Below, piece by piece: positions 45,499 through 64,000 of a stretch of 64,000 bases of DNA. The position numbers and the translations under genes are program-made. How positions within the stretch are numbered: position 1 is the stretch's first letter; every line of letters begins with the position of its first letter. The stretch covers positions 3,792,001-3,856,000 of the forward strand of contig NC_090723.1 in NCBI RefSeq assembly GCF_040954835.1, written 5' to 3'. The notes under the pieces were generated by a model. That model was not told the DNA's origin. It saw only the letters and a list, made by a program, of their open reading frames with translations, and ran no database searches. The stretch is from Lepisosteus oculatus (taxonomy: Eukaryota; Chordata; Actinopteri; Semionotiformes; Lepisosteidae).

Positions 45499-48400
45499 TA
45501 GTCATGTTAATCAATAATGATCAACTGATTATGATGCAGCTAGCTGGGCTGGCCCTCAAGCCTTTTTATTTAGAAATTTATTGATTTTTTATTCTGCTGT
45601 GCTGACTGGTTTGACATGCTACCCCATTGCCGTCAGCGTTGATGGCAATGAATGTGCTAACGATAATAAAGAAGCAGAGCAGAGGGTCCCAGCCCTGGTC
45701 TCCTGGGGGTGATGACGACATCAGGGTCTGTATCCTCAAGCAGTTTACAGCTGAACACTGTTGAGTTTGCAGCAGTGTTGGATCCAATTACAGTTCAACT
45801 GGACCCTTGAACCCCTCCCTGCTGCTTTAAGCTGCTAATGGTTTAAAGAGACAAAGGCACACACTCCTGTATGGTCATGCAGTGGGCAGATCCTGCAGGT
45901 GGATGAGCTTTCCCACTCATTCAGGAATGGTGTTTTTTTGGGGGGAAGCTGTGAGCTGATGAACGACATGGGAATGAGGCGCAGTGAGACCAGGACGTTA
46001 CGTCCACATTGCGCCCTGTGCCCCAGCTGTGGCAGAGTATTTATAGCCAGTGGGGAAATGGGTTTCAATTCACGTGTGAGAGAATTTTTTAAACGGCATG
46101 AACGACACAACTGCCCCACCCCCTCCATTTTCCTGTTCGTAATGAGCTCAAGTCGCTCGTCTCTCCTCACGCGCACTGCCGCAGTTTTGTCTCTGCGTGG
46201 TCTGGTGGCGCTGAGGCTCCCATGTCGTCAGAGGCTACGCCTCCAGTTTATCCTGCTCGGGATTAGGATCTCTGATTAAGCGAGACAGCGGCTCCGAACA
46301 GTAAGACCCTCCTCCCAGACAAACAGTTCCTGAACTATGAGTTGGACTTGACCGAAGCAAAGGAGCTCAGCAGCTGCAGAGAATCTGCCTGGGTTCCTCC
46401 CATTGCTGAGGCCTGCAGTGCCTTCTGGTTAGCACTCAACGACTAAATCCAGCTTTTTATAGTGGACAGCTTGAAAGATAGCTGTTGACAGAACATTCTG
46501 GCTCCAGCCTGCAGCAAGTCGATTGGACCACTCAGTGAGATTACTGCTTACTCAGACCCATTACGTAGCTGAGATCTTGGCTGGTTTAAGGCCAGGAGGC
46601 ACTAGGGCACTTCAGGAGTAGAGTTTGCTGCCCCTGCATTAAAGGGAAAAAAAGGGGAAAACCTTGATCCCGAGCCCCTGTTGCTGGAGTAGACAGGCCA
46701 CCTCCACGCCTCAGATCTCCGTGGACTGGATTAGACTGAACCTGGATTCAGAAGTGGGAACTGCAGGGGCTTTGCTACACAAAAGGTTGTGGGAGTCTGC
46801 GACAAGCCAGCCAGCCACCTTGTCACAGCTGGAACCCTGGCTGCTCTCAACATGTGTCTGCAAGAGATCTGGCTACTAGCAACACAGCAAGCTTGAGGGG
46901 TCCGATGGACTTCTGACTATAACCTTCTCCTTCGTCCCTATCAACTGAGCGAGAGGGACTTCTCCATTCCTTATGGAATTAGAGCAGTTTTTTCCAACAC
47001 TGTCTGCAATCCGCCCTCTTTTAATGTCCCTGCTGGTCAAGACAGAGGAAGACAATTTGTCCAGGAGACTTTGAGAAGAGGAGCTGGTCACTGCCGGACG
47101 ATCTGATTGATGGATTATGATGGATTCCTGATTGATTGGTCCATCTGTATTCCCACTGATCAGGGTAGGGGGGGGATGACAAATGAGACGACAAGAGCCC
47201 AGGCGTAGAAACCATTTAACAATCATTTTGGGATGTTAAATAGGTTCTATTAGAGGAGATGAAAAAAAGAACAAATTCTGCAATAGAACAAAACACATGG
47301 AAAGTAATCCTGTTTGTATCTTAAATTGATTCATAATTAAATGGGATATTTTGGGTTTTTTTTTTGTTGAGCAGGTAGAAATTGGAATGGCTATATGCCT
47401 GGAACTGGCCACCCCTGAGATCCGGTAAATGTGAACACTTATTTACTACATGAATGAGCGGTTTCCACTTCATGAGCAATCAATCCCTGAAAAGACAGAA
47501 TTACAAATTGCAAGAGACGTGTTCCCCAATTCCAGCCAAGAGAAACAGAAACAGTAAAGGTTTTTAATCCAGCACCTAATCATTTATTTTCAGACCTACA
47601 TTTTCACACCTCCCACGCCAACGCACTCGCGACCACTCGGTGCTTTTTCCGGCAGCGATTCATCAACACAGCCTGCGGAGGGTCAGGGCTCCACCTAGTG
47701 GACACAACTAGACCACCAGTCAAACAAAGAGGGCTCTCAGACCTCCTGGTCAATTCCGCATTCCCAGGACTACAGTACATTAATCAGCTGAGCGGTGTAA
47801 ATACTTTAATTACCGATCGCCTTTGGCAGCAGTGATTCTGGAAAGGCTAATAATTACTTCATACAATTAGTTCTCTCTTGTAATCTGATTTTACCCCAGG
47901 GGGAAACAGGATGTGGATGGTAAAATCTGTTTGCGGTGTTCTGACGCCTTACTTGACGAAGGCCTGAGTGTCATATTGACACTGTGTCACCTGTCAAGGA
48001 CAAGAGCCACTTAAAGACCCTCCACTCTGTACTCTGTTTCCCCACCATGGGCGTCCTGAGCTCTTTCCTGGTTTGTGGGGAATGGTGTGCTGAGTACTCC
48101 CATGGGTTCTGCTCACAAGAGGTGGCCTAACTCTCAACAAAAAAACAACCAAAGTTAGGCTGTAGAGTTAAAAGTGCAGGATTTAAATCATGGGATGTTA
48201 TACTAAAACTGCGCCATACACAAGTAAGACCTCATTCAGAATATTTTGGTTATCATGTTACAAATAAGGCAGCATGGTGGCACAGTGGTTGTTGCCAGTG
48301 CTGCCTCACAGCGCTGAGGCCCTGGGTTAAATTCCTGGCCTGGGGATTTTTTAAATATTTATCATTGAGAATATTACATTTGTTACTTCCAGTCTTGCTA

Positions 48401-49250
48401 ACAGACAAAGCCACTGCTTTCTGGTAGCTTTTTCAACACCGCGTGTCTGACTTTTATCGTTATAAACAAAGTCCTTTTGCACATATATGGTCTTTGGTGC
48501 ATTTTGTACTCCTAATAGATGACAATGTGGCTGTAGTTACATGCTGAGGGAAAGGAGGAGTTAGAGATGTTGGTTTTGTCTCATGATCTCAGTGTGTTGA
48601 ACAGGGAGAGTGCTCAGCTCTCGAGTTGCACCTCCTAAAAAGCTCATTTACATCTGTAGTCGTTGAGCAGGATATAACTAAAGAAAATACAAGACATAAA
48701 CATACAGTATGGTATGATATTATAAACATAATATTTGTGAAAGGGAACATGTGTTTTTGTGTCAGTCTCTGAAAAACAAAATGTTTTATAGGACAATAGG
48801 TATAGGAGAGGTTTATTTAAAAATATTAAATCCCTTCCCTGTTTTTTTGCCTTCCTTGTGTTGGTGTGTGTATAGTGACATCAAGTCTTAAGATAAAATC
48901 ACGAATAGTTTTTTAATACAAATTTATGAGGAATTCCCAAAAAGGGAACTGTAATTGTAAAACAAAAAGGAAATCAAGCTAACTAGCTATGGTTTTATAG
49001 CTATCACTCTCGGGTTTCACACTGTTAAGAGCCATTTAAAACTCATAGAAACGTGAGGGCAAAAAAAAAACAATAAAAAAATAAAAAAATCGAAAATACA
49101 TCCCTTATTAAACTCCCTAAAAACGCCCAACCCGTGATTACGAAACACGCCTCTATCACACGCGTCTGTTCCTACTGCACCCCGACCAACACACCCAAAT
49201 GCTAACTTTAGCACGCTGCATGTACTTTACATTATATACGGTGTTCCTAC
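45499..49250. other. Intergenic between WNT9B and ARF2, no gene seen
   Basis: No Wnt signature (CHGxSGSC) or AAA-ATPase motif, and no exon that I recognise. A SINE head lies at 48268-48345 and a CTCF-like 13/14 match at 47688-47701 (minus: CCACTAGGTGGAGC). Confidence 0.4.
48268..48345 (+). repeat. tRNA-headed SINE, head only
   Basis: GCATGGTGGCACAGTGGTTG (A-box region), TGCTGCCTCACAGCGCTGAG and GGGTTAAATTCCTGG (B-box region). The body is missing after GGGGATTTT. Confidence 0.65.
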
Positions 49251-49256
49251 GGTCCC

Positions 49257-49400
49257 CGCCCCTACGTTGATTTCTGATAGGACGCATGGGCTGTCTGTTA
49301 TCGAACGTCTGACTCTATTGGTTGAGAAATAAAGCCCCACCCAGTGACGTAAAATGAAGTCACCATTGTGTTATGCGTCACAACCGGTGTAGCTTGGTTA
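49257..49400. promoter_or_regulatory. Possible enhancer/promoter with CRE-like sites
   Basis: ATTGG near 49317, GTGACGTAAA near 49344 and TGCGTCAC near 49374 (CREB/ATF-like). About 750 bases upstream of the ARF2 promoter. Confidence 0.3.
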
Positions 49401-49999
49401 CGTTACTCATTTTCTGTGTGACAGTGTTCTGTGCTATCCGGTGTATTTTAGCGTTTGAAATCACTGGAGTGGTAACATGATTTCAGCAAAATTTATATCA
49501 AGATTCGTCTTACATGCCACTTTAATAACTCCTTTAGTAAATAAAACTCCGAGGGGGTCAGTCAAGTGTAGTTAACTTATAAGTAAATTCATTATTCATT
49601 CATCAGCAAATTTGGTTTACCAAATGTTGCTTTTGCTTCTGGTCATCCACTAAGTAATGCTTTACACAGTTCCGGCGCGACCTGTAATCATTAATATTAC
49701 AGAAAGCCATTCCTTTGTCGATTTATGGACTCGTTTTCACATTTTGCATCTTTCTTAAATCATAGAGTCTTAGACGCTGTGTAAAATGTGTTTCTTTCTT
49801 TAATCCGCTTGCATACTGTCCCAGCACCCTTTACGTGAATCCTGTACCGTACCGGTGTGTGCCTGCAGGCTAACCCACAATTAACACGGATCAACCCAGC
49901 CGTAGCAGAGGGCGGAGACACGGCGGCCCTCTGAAAATCTGACTCGTCTTTCATTTTGTAGGCAAACCGCGAGCTATCCCCCTCCACCGCCCGCCTACA

Positions 50000-50130
50000 G
50001 CTCCAAGAGGCCTGGCGATTGGCTAAGACCGCATGTAGGCGGGACTTCGGGGGCAATTCGGCCGCGCCTATTGGTCGCAGTTCCCGGGAGGGGCAGGTTT
50101 CATGACGCGGCTGTCTTTCCTCCTGTAGGC
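50000..50130 (+). promoter_or_regulatory. ARF2 CpG-rich promoter
   Basis: Two inverted CCAAT boxes (ATTGG at 50018-50022 and 50070-50074) in CpG-rich sequence with no TATA box. A YY1-like CGCCATTTTG follows at 50133-50142, often found just downstream of the start site in housekeeping genes. Confidence 0.6.
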
Positions 50131-50197
50131 GACGCCATTTTGTTGTCGGCGGAGAAGCGGAGCGTGTAGAGAAAGATCGAGAAGCCGCAGTTCTGAG
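50131..50197 (+). other. ARF2: ARF2 noncoding exon 1 (3' boundary seen)
   Basis: CpG-rich segment ending CAGTTCTGAG before a donor GTAAATG. The transcription start is not fixed. It pairs with the acceptor at 57230-57231, 7 kb away, as in other class I ARF genes, whose first exon is untranslated. Confidence 0.5.
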
Positions 50198-59562
<9,365 letters not shown>

Positions 59563-59999
59563 TCCATTCCATAGTCAGTGTGAAGGGGGGCAGCACTGGC
59601 CCCAGCCTCATCTCCCCCCTCCCCCCAAACATCACGCCCCCTTGTCAACTTCCCCTCCCTCTCCCTCTGGGGCCCTGGCTAGTGCAGCCCTACACCAGAG
59701 TGTGTGTGTGAGTGTGTCTGCGTGTCTGTGAGCTGCGAGTGGGAGCAGCCCTCGTGTGCCTTACACACCTCCCGCGGAAATAGCAATTTGGCTCTCTGAG
59801 CAGCCTGGCACATTACATGTTGACTCGGACTCACCGCAGTGTGGTTTTCAGAAGGCAAAGAAAGAGCAAGGATGCATAGTGTCATCTTGAAACCTGATTT
59901 AGACCACCAGTGTTAGAATGTTCAAATAACATGCGTTTGTTCAAATGTTGGTTTGAGACCCCCTTTAAAAGTCACATTGTAACCTGTATCAGGTTGAAA

Positions 60000-60005
60000 A
60001 ATAAA
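60000..60005 (+). terminator. poly(A) signal, ARF2 proximal
   Basis: AATAAA about 440 bases after the stop, with TGTATTTCATCC beyond it. Confidence 0.55.
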
Positions 60006-63000
60006 GTAAAAAAGTGTATTTCATCCTAGATCCTTCTTTGCATCATTTGAAAATCATGCTTTTTTTTTGCTTAACTAAGAAATCTTACATTTCTGGTTCT
60101 AGTATGAACACTACCTGTTTTTTTCCCTTTTTGTTTTAAAGACCATGAAGCACAATTCAGCAGCGGAGTAAAATTTTCCATTTAGTTGTTCAGTTTGCTT
60201 AAAATTAAAATGTCCATTTTGACACTTGATATTTCACACAGCTATTTGCTTATTTCCTTTGACCTTTTGGAAGCTTGAAGCCCACTTGTCTATCTGCCCA
60301 TGATGCATGAGGAAAGGGCCGGTGTTAAGAGAATAGTGAAAAATAAGGTTGACTTCCTTTGTTTCGAACATGATGAATGGATAATGTACAGAAACACCTG
60401 CACAGGAGCGAAGATGGTTTATTCTACTGTACTGTAGGGGTAACCTGTGAGAATAATCAAAGCTACTGGGCACTCCAAATTTAAAGGTTTTAATTTGTAT
60501 TACCCCTGTGTCTTGGTAGAGTGATTGTGATACATTAATAGCTTAATTTCATGTATTACAACACATTTGCATTGCTATAATAATTTCACACTGCAACAGA
60601 AATGCTTTTGTTTAGTTGCACTAACAACTTTTTCACACTAATATATAATCTAAAACAAATGTTTGGTTGTCAGAGGTGTTAATCATTGTGGGAAATGGAA
60701 ATGTGCTTTAATGCATAGCAATGCAATTATTGTAACTGCAAACTATAACCGGCTCATGCATGATTTTAATACCATGGTTCACATCACTTACAAAACACAG
60801 CCTAGAGGCTCCAGGATGGTTCATTGGGCAAAGGTTGGGTTTTGTATTCTTCCATGATGTGTTTTTACCCATGCTACATTTGTTGAGCATGGAAAGTACC
60901 GATTGTCTTGAATGCTGCTGGGTATGGGGTGGGTAGTGTTGGCTTAGGACATATTGTAACATTCACACTATTTGGCTTGGTGTCTGCATGCTATACAGGG
61001 CAGGGTTGTTTATAACCTCCACTTCCTAACCAAAGCCTTGCTTTTTTTTTGCAGTCCAGGCATGTAGTGCAAAAACTTGTTGGCGTGACAAAGCATCCAT
61101 CTTCGGAAGCTTGTGTGTGGTCTCCATCTCTGCCAGGATGGTGTGGGAATTCCAGCATTTGCTGGGGTAAATGATTGGCTCTTCCAAATTTGGGGCTCTG
61201 ATAGTGGGAAAACAATGGTTTCTAAATCAAGTGAATAAGTGTGGATATCCTAACCTCTTGGATTGCATTATAGCAGTATACTTACATTAATATCTGTAAA
61301 CTGCCCTCTTTTCTTGACGCCTTGCATCTTAGTGTCCTGGACACATCTGGTTACAAGTCCTCTCTGCATGATTTCTCTGTACTTTGTGTTACTTGGTTAA
61401 ATGGGTTGTGGCACTTGGTGTATGCTCTTGGGTATGTAGAATAATTACAGAAGAATAGTACTACTCAACAAAGTAGAATGTAGTTAACTGTAAAATTTGA
61501 GGTAGAAGGGACCTCATAAGACATTTTTTTTTAATAAGAACCAACTCACCACATAACTTTTTTAATAAATAATTGAATAATTTATTGATCATTAGTTGTG
61601 GAAAATGCAATAATTGTCATGCTTGTTGCTGTAGGTGTATGTTTAAGCACAGCAAAGTCCGGGGACAGTGAGGCCTTTACAGAGAGCTGCTCCCATTCTG
61701 TTTACTGTTTTTGTTTGTTTTTTTTATTTTTATTTTGTACAGAGTACCTGACTCAGAGGCATCTTCTGCTGAGGATAGGTCTACAGTTGCATTGAGATGC
61801 AGAACCTTATGTCATGATACAGTGGGGGTCGGGTTGCGGTTGGTTAGGCAGTTATGGGGAAAGTGGGACTGACGCTATGATCTTATTGCAGTGCTTGTGT
61901 GTCTTGCAGAAGGGCACTATTGTGGTAGAGGGCTGGGCTAAAGAAAAAGGTTTGCTACTCTCCTTTCACATTTTCATTGTTCCAGTGATCCTATTTTTAT
62001 CAAAGAATGGCCCTGTTTTTTAAGGTCTGGTGGCCATTGTTACGTAGTCTTGATTATTATCAATTCGGTATTTGACTCACACCATTGTTGTGGCACTGAA
62101 AGAATCCTCAGTTTGCTGCATCATTAGGTTCTGTAGCCCCATGTGTTACACAAGATATCTTTTAAACTTTTTGAGTTGAGCTACTTCAACTTATTGATTG
62201 TTGAAATGCTGAAAGCCACGTCACAGATAAAGCTCTAATAACTTAGTTTTAAATTATGCACGGAAAACCAAAAAAAAGTGACCTGTTACTGAGTAATTTG
62301 TATGGGGCAGTGATTATGAAACATAAGGAGATGTTAATATCTAGCACAGCCTTGAGCTGTGAAATGAAACTAGGCTCACCTACAGGTTTACGAGTTGTTG
62401 TACAGATTCTCAGGTGTGCAAGGAAACCATGTCTCTCTCGAAGCAAGAAGAGTATGCTATAGTTGCCTCATCTCCCTTCGAGCAGGTTGTCTGTTAAGTG
62501 ATCTGGGCATTAGTAAAGTTAAACGAATAGCTCAGTCATTACTCTGAATTCACAAAACCACACATGTGGGATCTTGTTCAATGGTTTGAATATGATACAA
62601 ATAATCCTAATAAAAAATAGACCACCTGTTAAGCTCTTTGTTTTTTACAAATCACTGTATAGTCTTTAAAAATTAGAAGGAAAATGGGTTTCCTATACAA
62701 GTGCAAAAAGGTCCTATTAGAGCATATAAAGAAATGGAATCCAATTCATTTACTCCCCATTCCTGTCCAGTGTGCTGAAATATGAGACTCATAAAGTCCA
62801 TTTTCTGCTTACTAAAAGGCATGTCTAAAGAATTTTTGTATCTTCAACCTTGGATGCTCTAAGAGGGACACTTATTGGTGTAAACGGCTAGACAGTTGTA
62901 TTTCATTGACAAAAAAACACCAAACCTGTATATAAATAACACAACTCAAGAATCCTCTTCTTCCTGGCCATTTACTACTTTAGATTTAATTTGTCAACTA

Positions 63001-63250
63001 TAATGTAGCCATAGTGAAAGAAAAACAGTGATATTTTTTATCTGTAAATCATTATAAATATATAAACATTTAACTAGGCAGATTAATTTACCCTTTTTCG
63101 AATGTGAAGCTTTAAGTTTAAAAAAAATCTGTAAACATTGACATGCAAAAACAAAGATCTACATATGTATTTTTTTTCTTGAACTTTCCCTTTGGTTTTT
63201 AGTTTTGTTTTTTTTTAACCATCTTGTAACTCATCTGAGAAATGCACTAT

Positions 63251-63256
63251 AATAAA
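63251..63256 (+). terminator. poly(A) signal, ARF2 distal
   Basis: AATAAA followed by TTGTATCATTCAAG; the first SINE after the gene begins about 120 bases later. Confidence 0.4.
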
Positions 63257-63374
63257 GAGATCTCTATTACAATCAGTTGTATCATTCAAGTCATTTAGCT
63301 TTGTATTTCTTGCTAGCGAGCTAGCAGTTTCACAGGGAGCCAGTCTGGATCCTGTAGGATGGGGCTTTCATGTG

Positions 63375-63625
63375 GGAGGTGTGGTGGCACTGGTCAGCAT
63401 CGGTGCCTTGAAGCCCTGGGTTCAGTTCCAGACCTGGGGAGCCGTCTGTGCGGAATTTGTTCTCTCCGTGTGCGTGTGTTTCCTCACAGTCCAGAGCTCT
63501 GACATGAGTGTGTGCGTGTGCCCTGTGGTGGGTTGGTGTGCCATCCTGCTGCTTGCCGGGATAGGCTCTGGCACCACCAAACCCCACAGCCCTGAATCGG
63601 AAGAAGTGGGAGAAGATGGATATTT
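63375..63625 (+). repeat. tRNA-headed SINE, near full length
   Basis: Head GGAGGTGTGGTGGCACTGGT, B-box region CTGGGTTCAGTTCC, body TTTCCTCACAGTCCAGAGCT and GTGGTGGGTTGGTGTGCCAT, tail GCCGGGATAGGCTCTGGCAC and CTGAATCGGAAGAAGTGG. Confidence 0.7.
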
Positions 63626-63930
63626 GGGAATTATATGTGAATGCAGATTAATTTGAGTGATCACATGGGTCACAAATTTCTGGATATAGTGAAGCCTTAA
63701 GTAGTTTTCTAAGTGCCCCGCCCCCCCCACAACAAAGTTTTGTCCCTTATTTCATCCAAGAAATGCTTCGATACTGAGAGGCTGACACGAGAGTCTGAAT
63801 GCAACAATGCTGTGCAGATACAAAAAAAAAACCACTCCAGTGATGCTCATAACGTGTGTCAAGGGGATTTCTTTAGAAACCCGTAAAAAAAGATGCAGTT
63901 TTAATTAACGCAAGGACGACGGGGGCGTAC

Positions 63931-63980
63931 CCTGTTTGAATGAAGACCAGCCGGTTTCTACAGGCATCGTTGAAGGCAAC
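63931..63980 (-). other. Exon-like segment at right edge, unassigned
   Basis: The minus strand reads TTTCTTACAG, 50 nt, then GTACGC. Two frames are open; neither gives a peptide I recognise, and the window ends 20 bases upstream. It may be an exon of the next gene or chance. Confidence 0.2.
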
Positions 63981-64000
63981 CTGTAAGAAACACATCAGGA

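Larger units (their letters stand above)
59563..63270 (+). other. ARF2: ARF2 3' UTR, proximal and distal forms (inferred)
   Basis: No SINE is seen from the stop to 63270. The proximal AATAAA at 60000 would give about 450 nt, the distal AATAAA at 63251 about 3.7 kb. Several T-rich and ATTTA-type stretches lie between. Extent inferred. Confidence 0.45.

Overview
This is vertebrate nuclear DNA, most likely from a ray-finned fish. The protein-coding genes have spliced exons with GT-AG introns, long untranslated regions and AATAAA signals. The spaces between them hold fish-type SINEs (tRNA-headed and 5S rRNA-derived) and TTA microsatellites. I cannot name the species from sequence alone.

Layout from left to right. 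(1) Positions 2-1033 (+) are the last 343 codons of GPATCH8, with a 3' UTR to about 3.9 kb. (2) GOSR2 (membrin), on the minus strand at 13886-6898, lies tail to tail with GPATCH8; all six coding exons are resolved and give 212 aa. (3) Positions 14-31 kb are gene-poor and repeat-rich. (4) WNT9B, on the minus strand at 44169-35000, has four coding exons giving 352 aa. Its 3' UTR may reach about 31.1 kb, and there is a GC-box/CCAAT promoter just above 44.2 kb. (5) Positions 44.8-49.2 kb are intergenic and hold a nearly complete 5S rRNA-derived SINE. (6) ARF2 (+) has a CpG-rich promoter and a noncoding first exon ending at 50197. A 7 kb first intron follows, then four coding exons (57255-59562, 181 aa), then a long 3' UTR with a distal poly(A) signal at 63251. 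(7) A SINE and an unassigned exon-like stretch end the window.

The genes do not form an operon-like unit. They are a conserved synteny block (the GOSR2-WNT9B-ARF2 neighbourhood of mammalian 17q21 / mouse chromosome 11). The proteins serve ER-Golgi SNARE fusion (GOSR2), Arf GTPase coat recruitment at the Golgi (ARF2), secreted Wnt signalling (WNT9B) and RNA-processing-type nuclear functions (GPATCH8). WNT3 and NSF, which lie between WNT9B and ARF2 in mouse, are not visible here. GPATCH8, which is far from this block in human, sits next to GOSR2.

The most interesting non-genic signal is a 5S rRNA-derived SINE family. Its copies, and a diverged relative, carry matches to the CTCF core motif on both sides of WNT9B. 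Next is a pair of abutting near-perfect palindromes at 19803-19862 built from forkhead-like and CACGTG motifs. I saw no undescribed multi-gene system.
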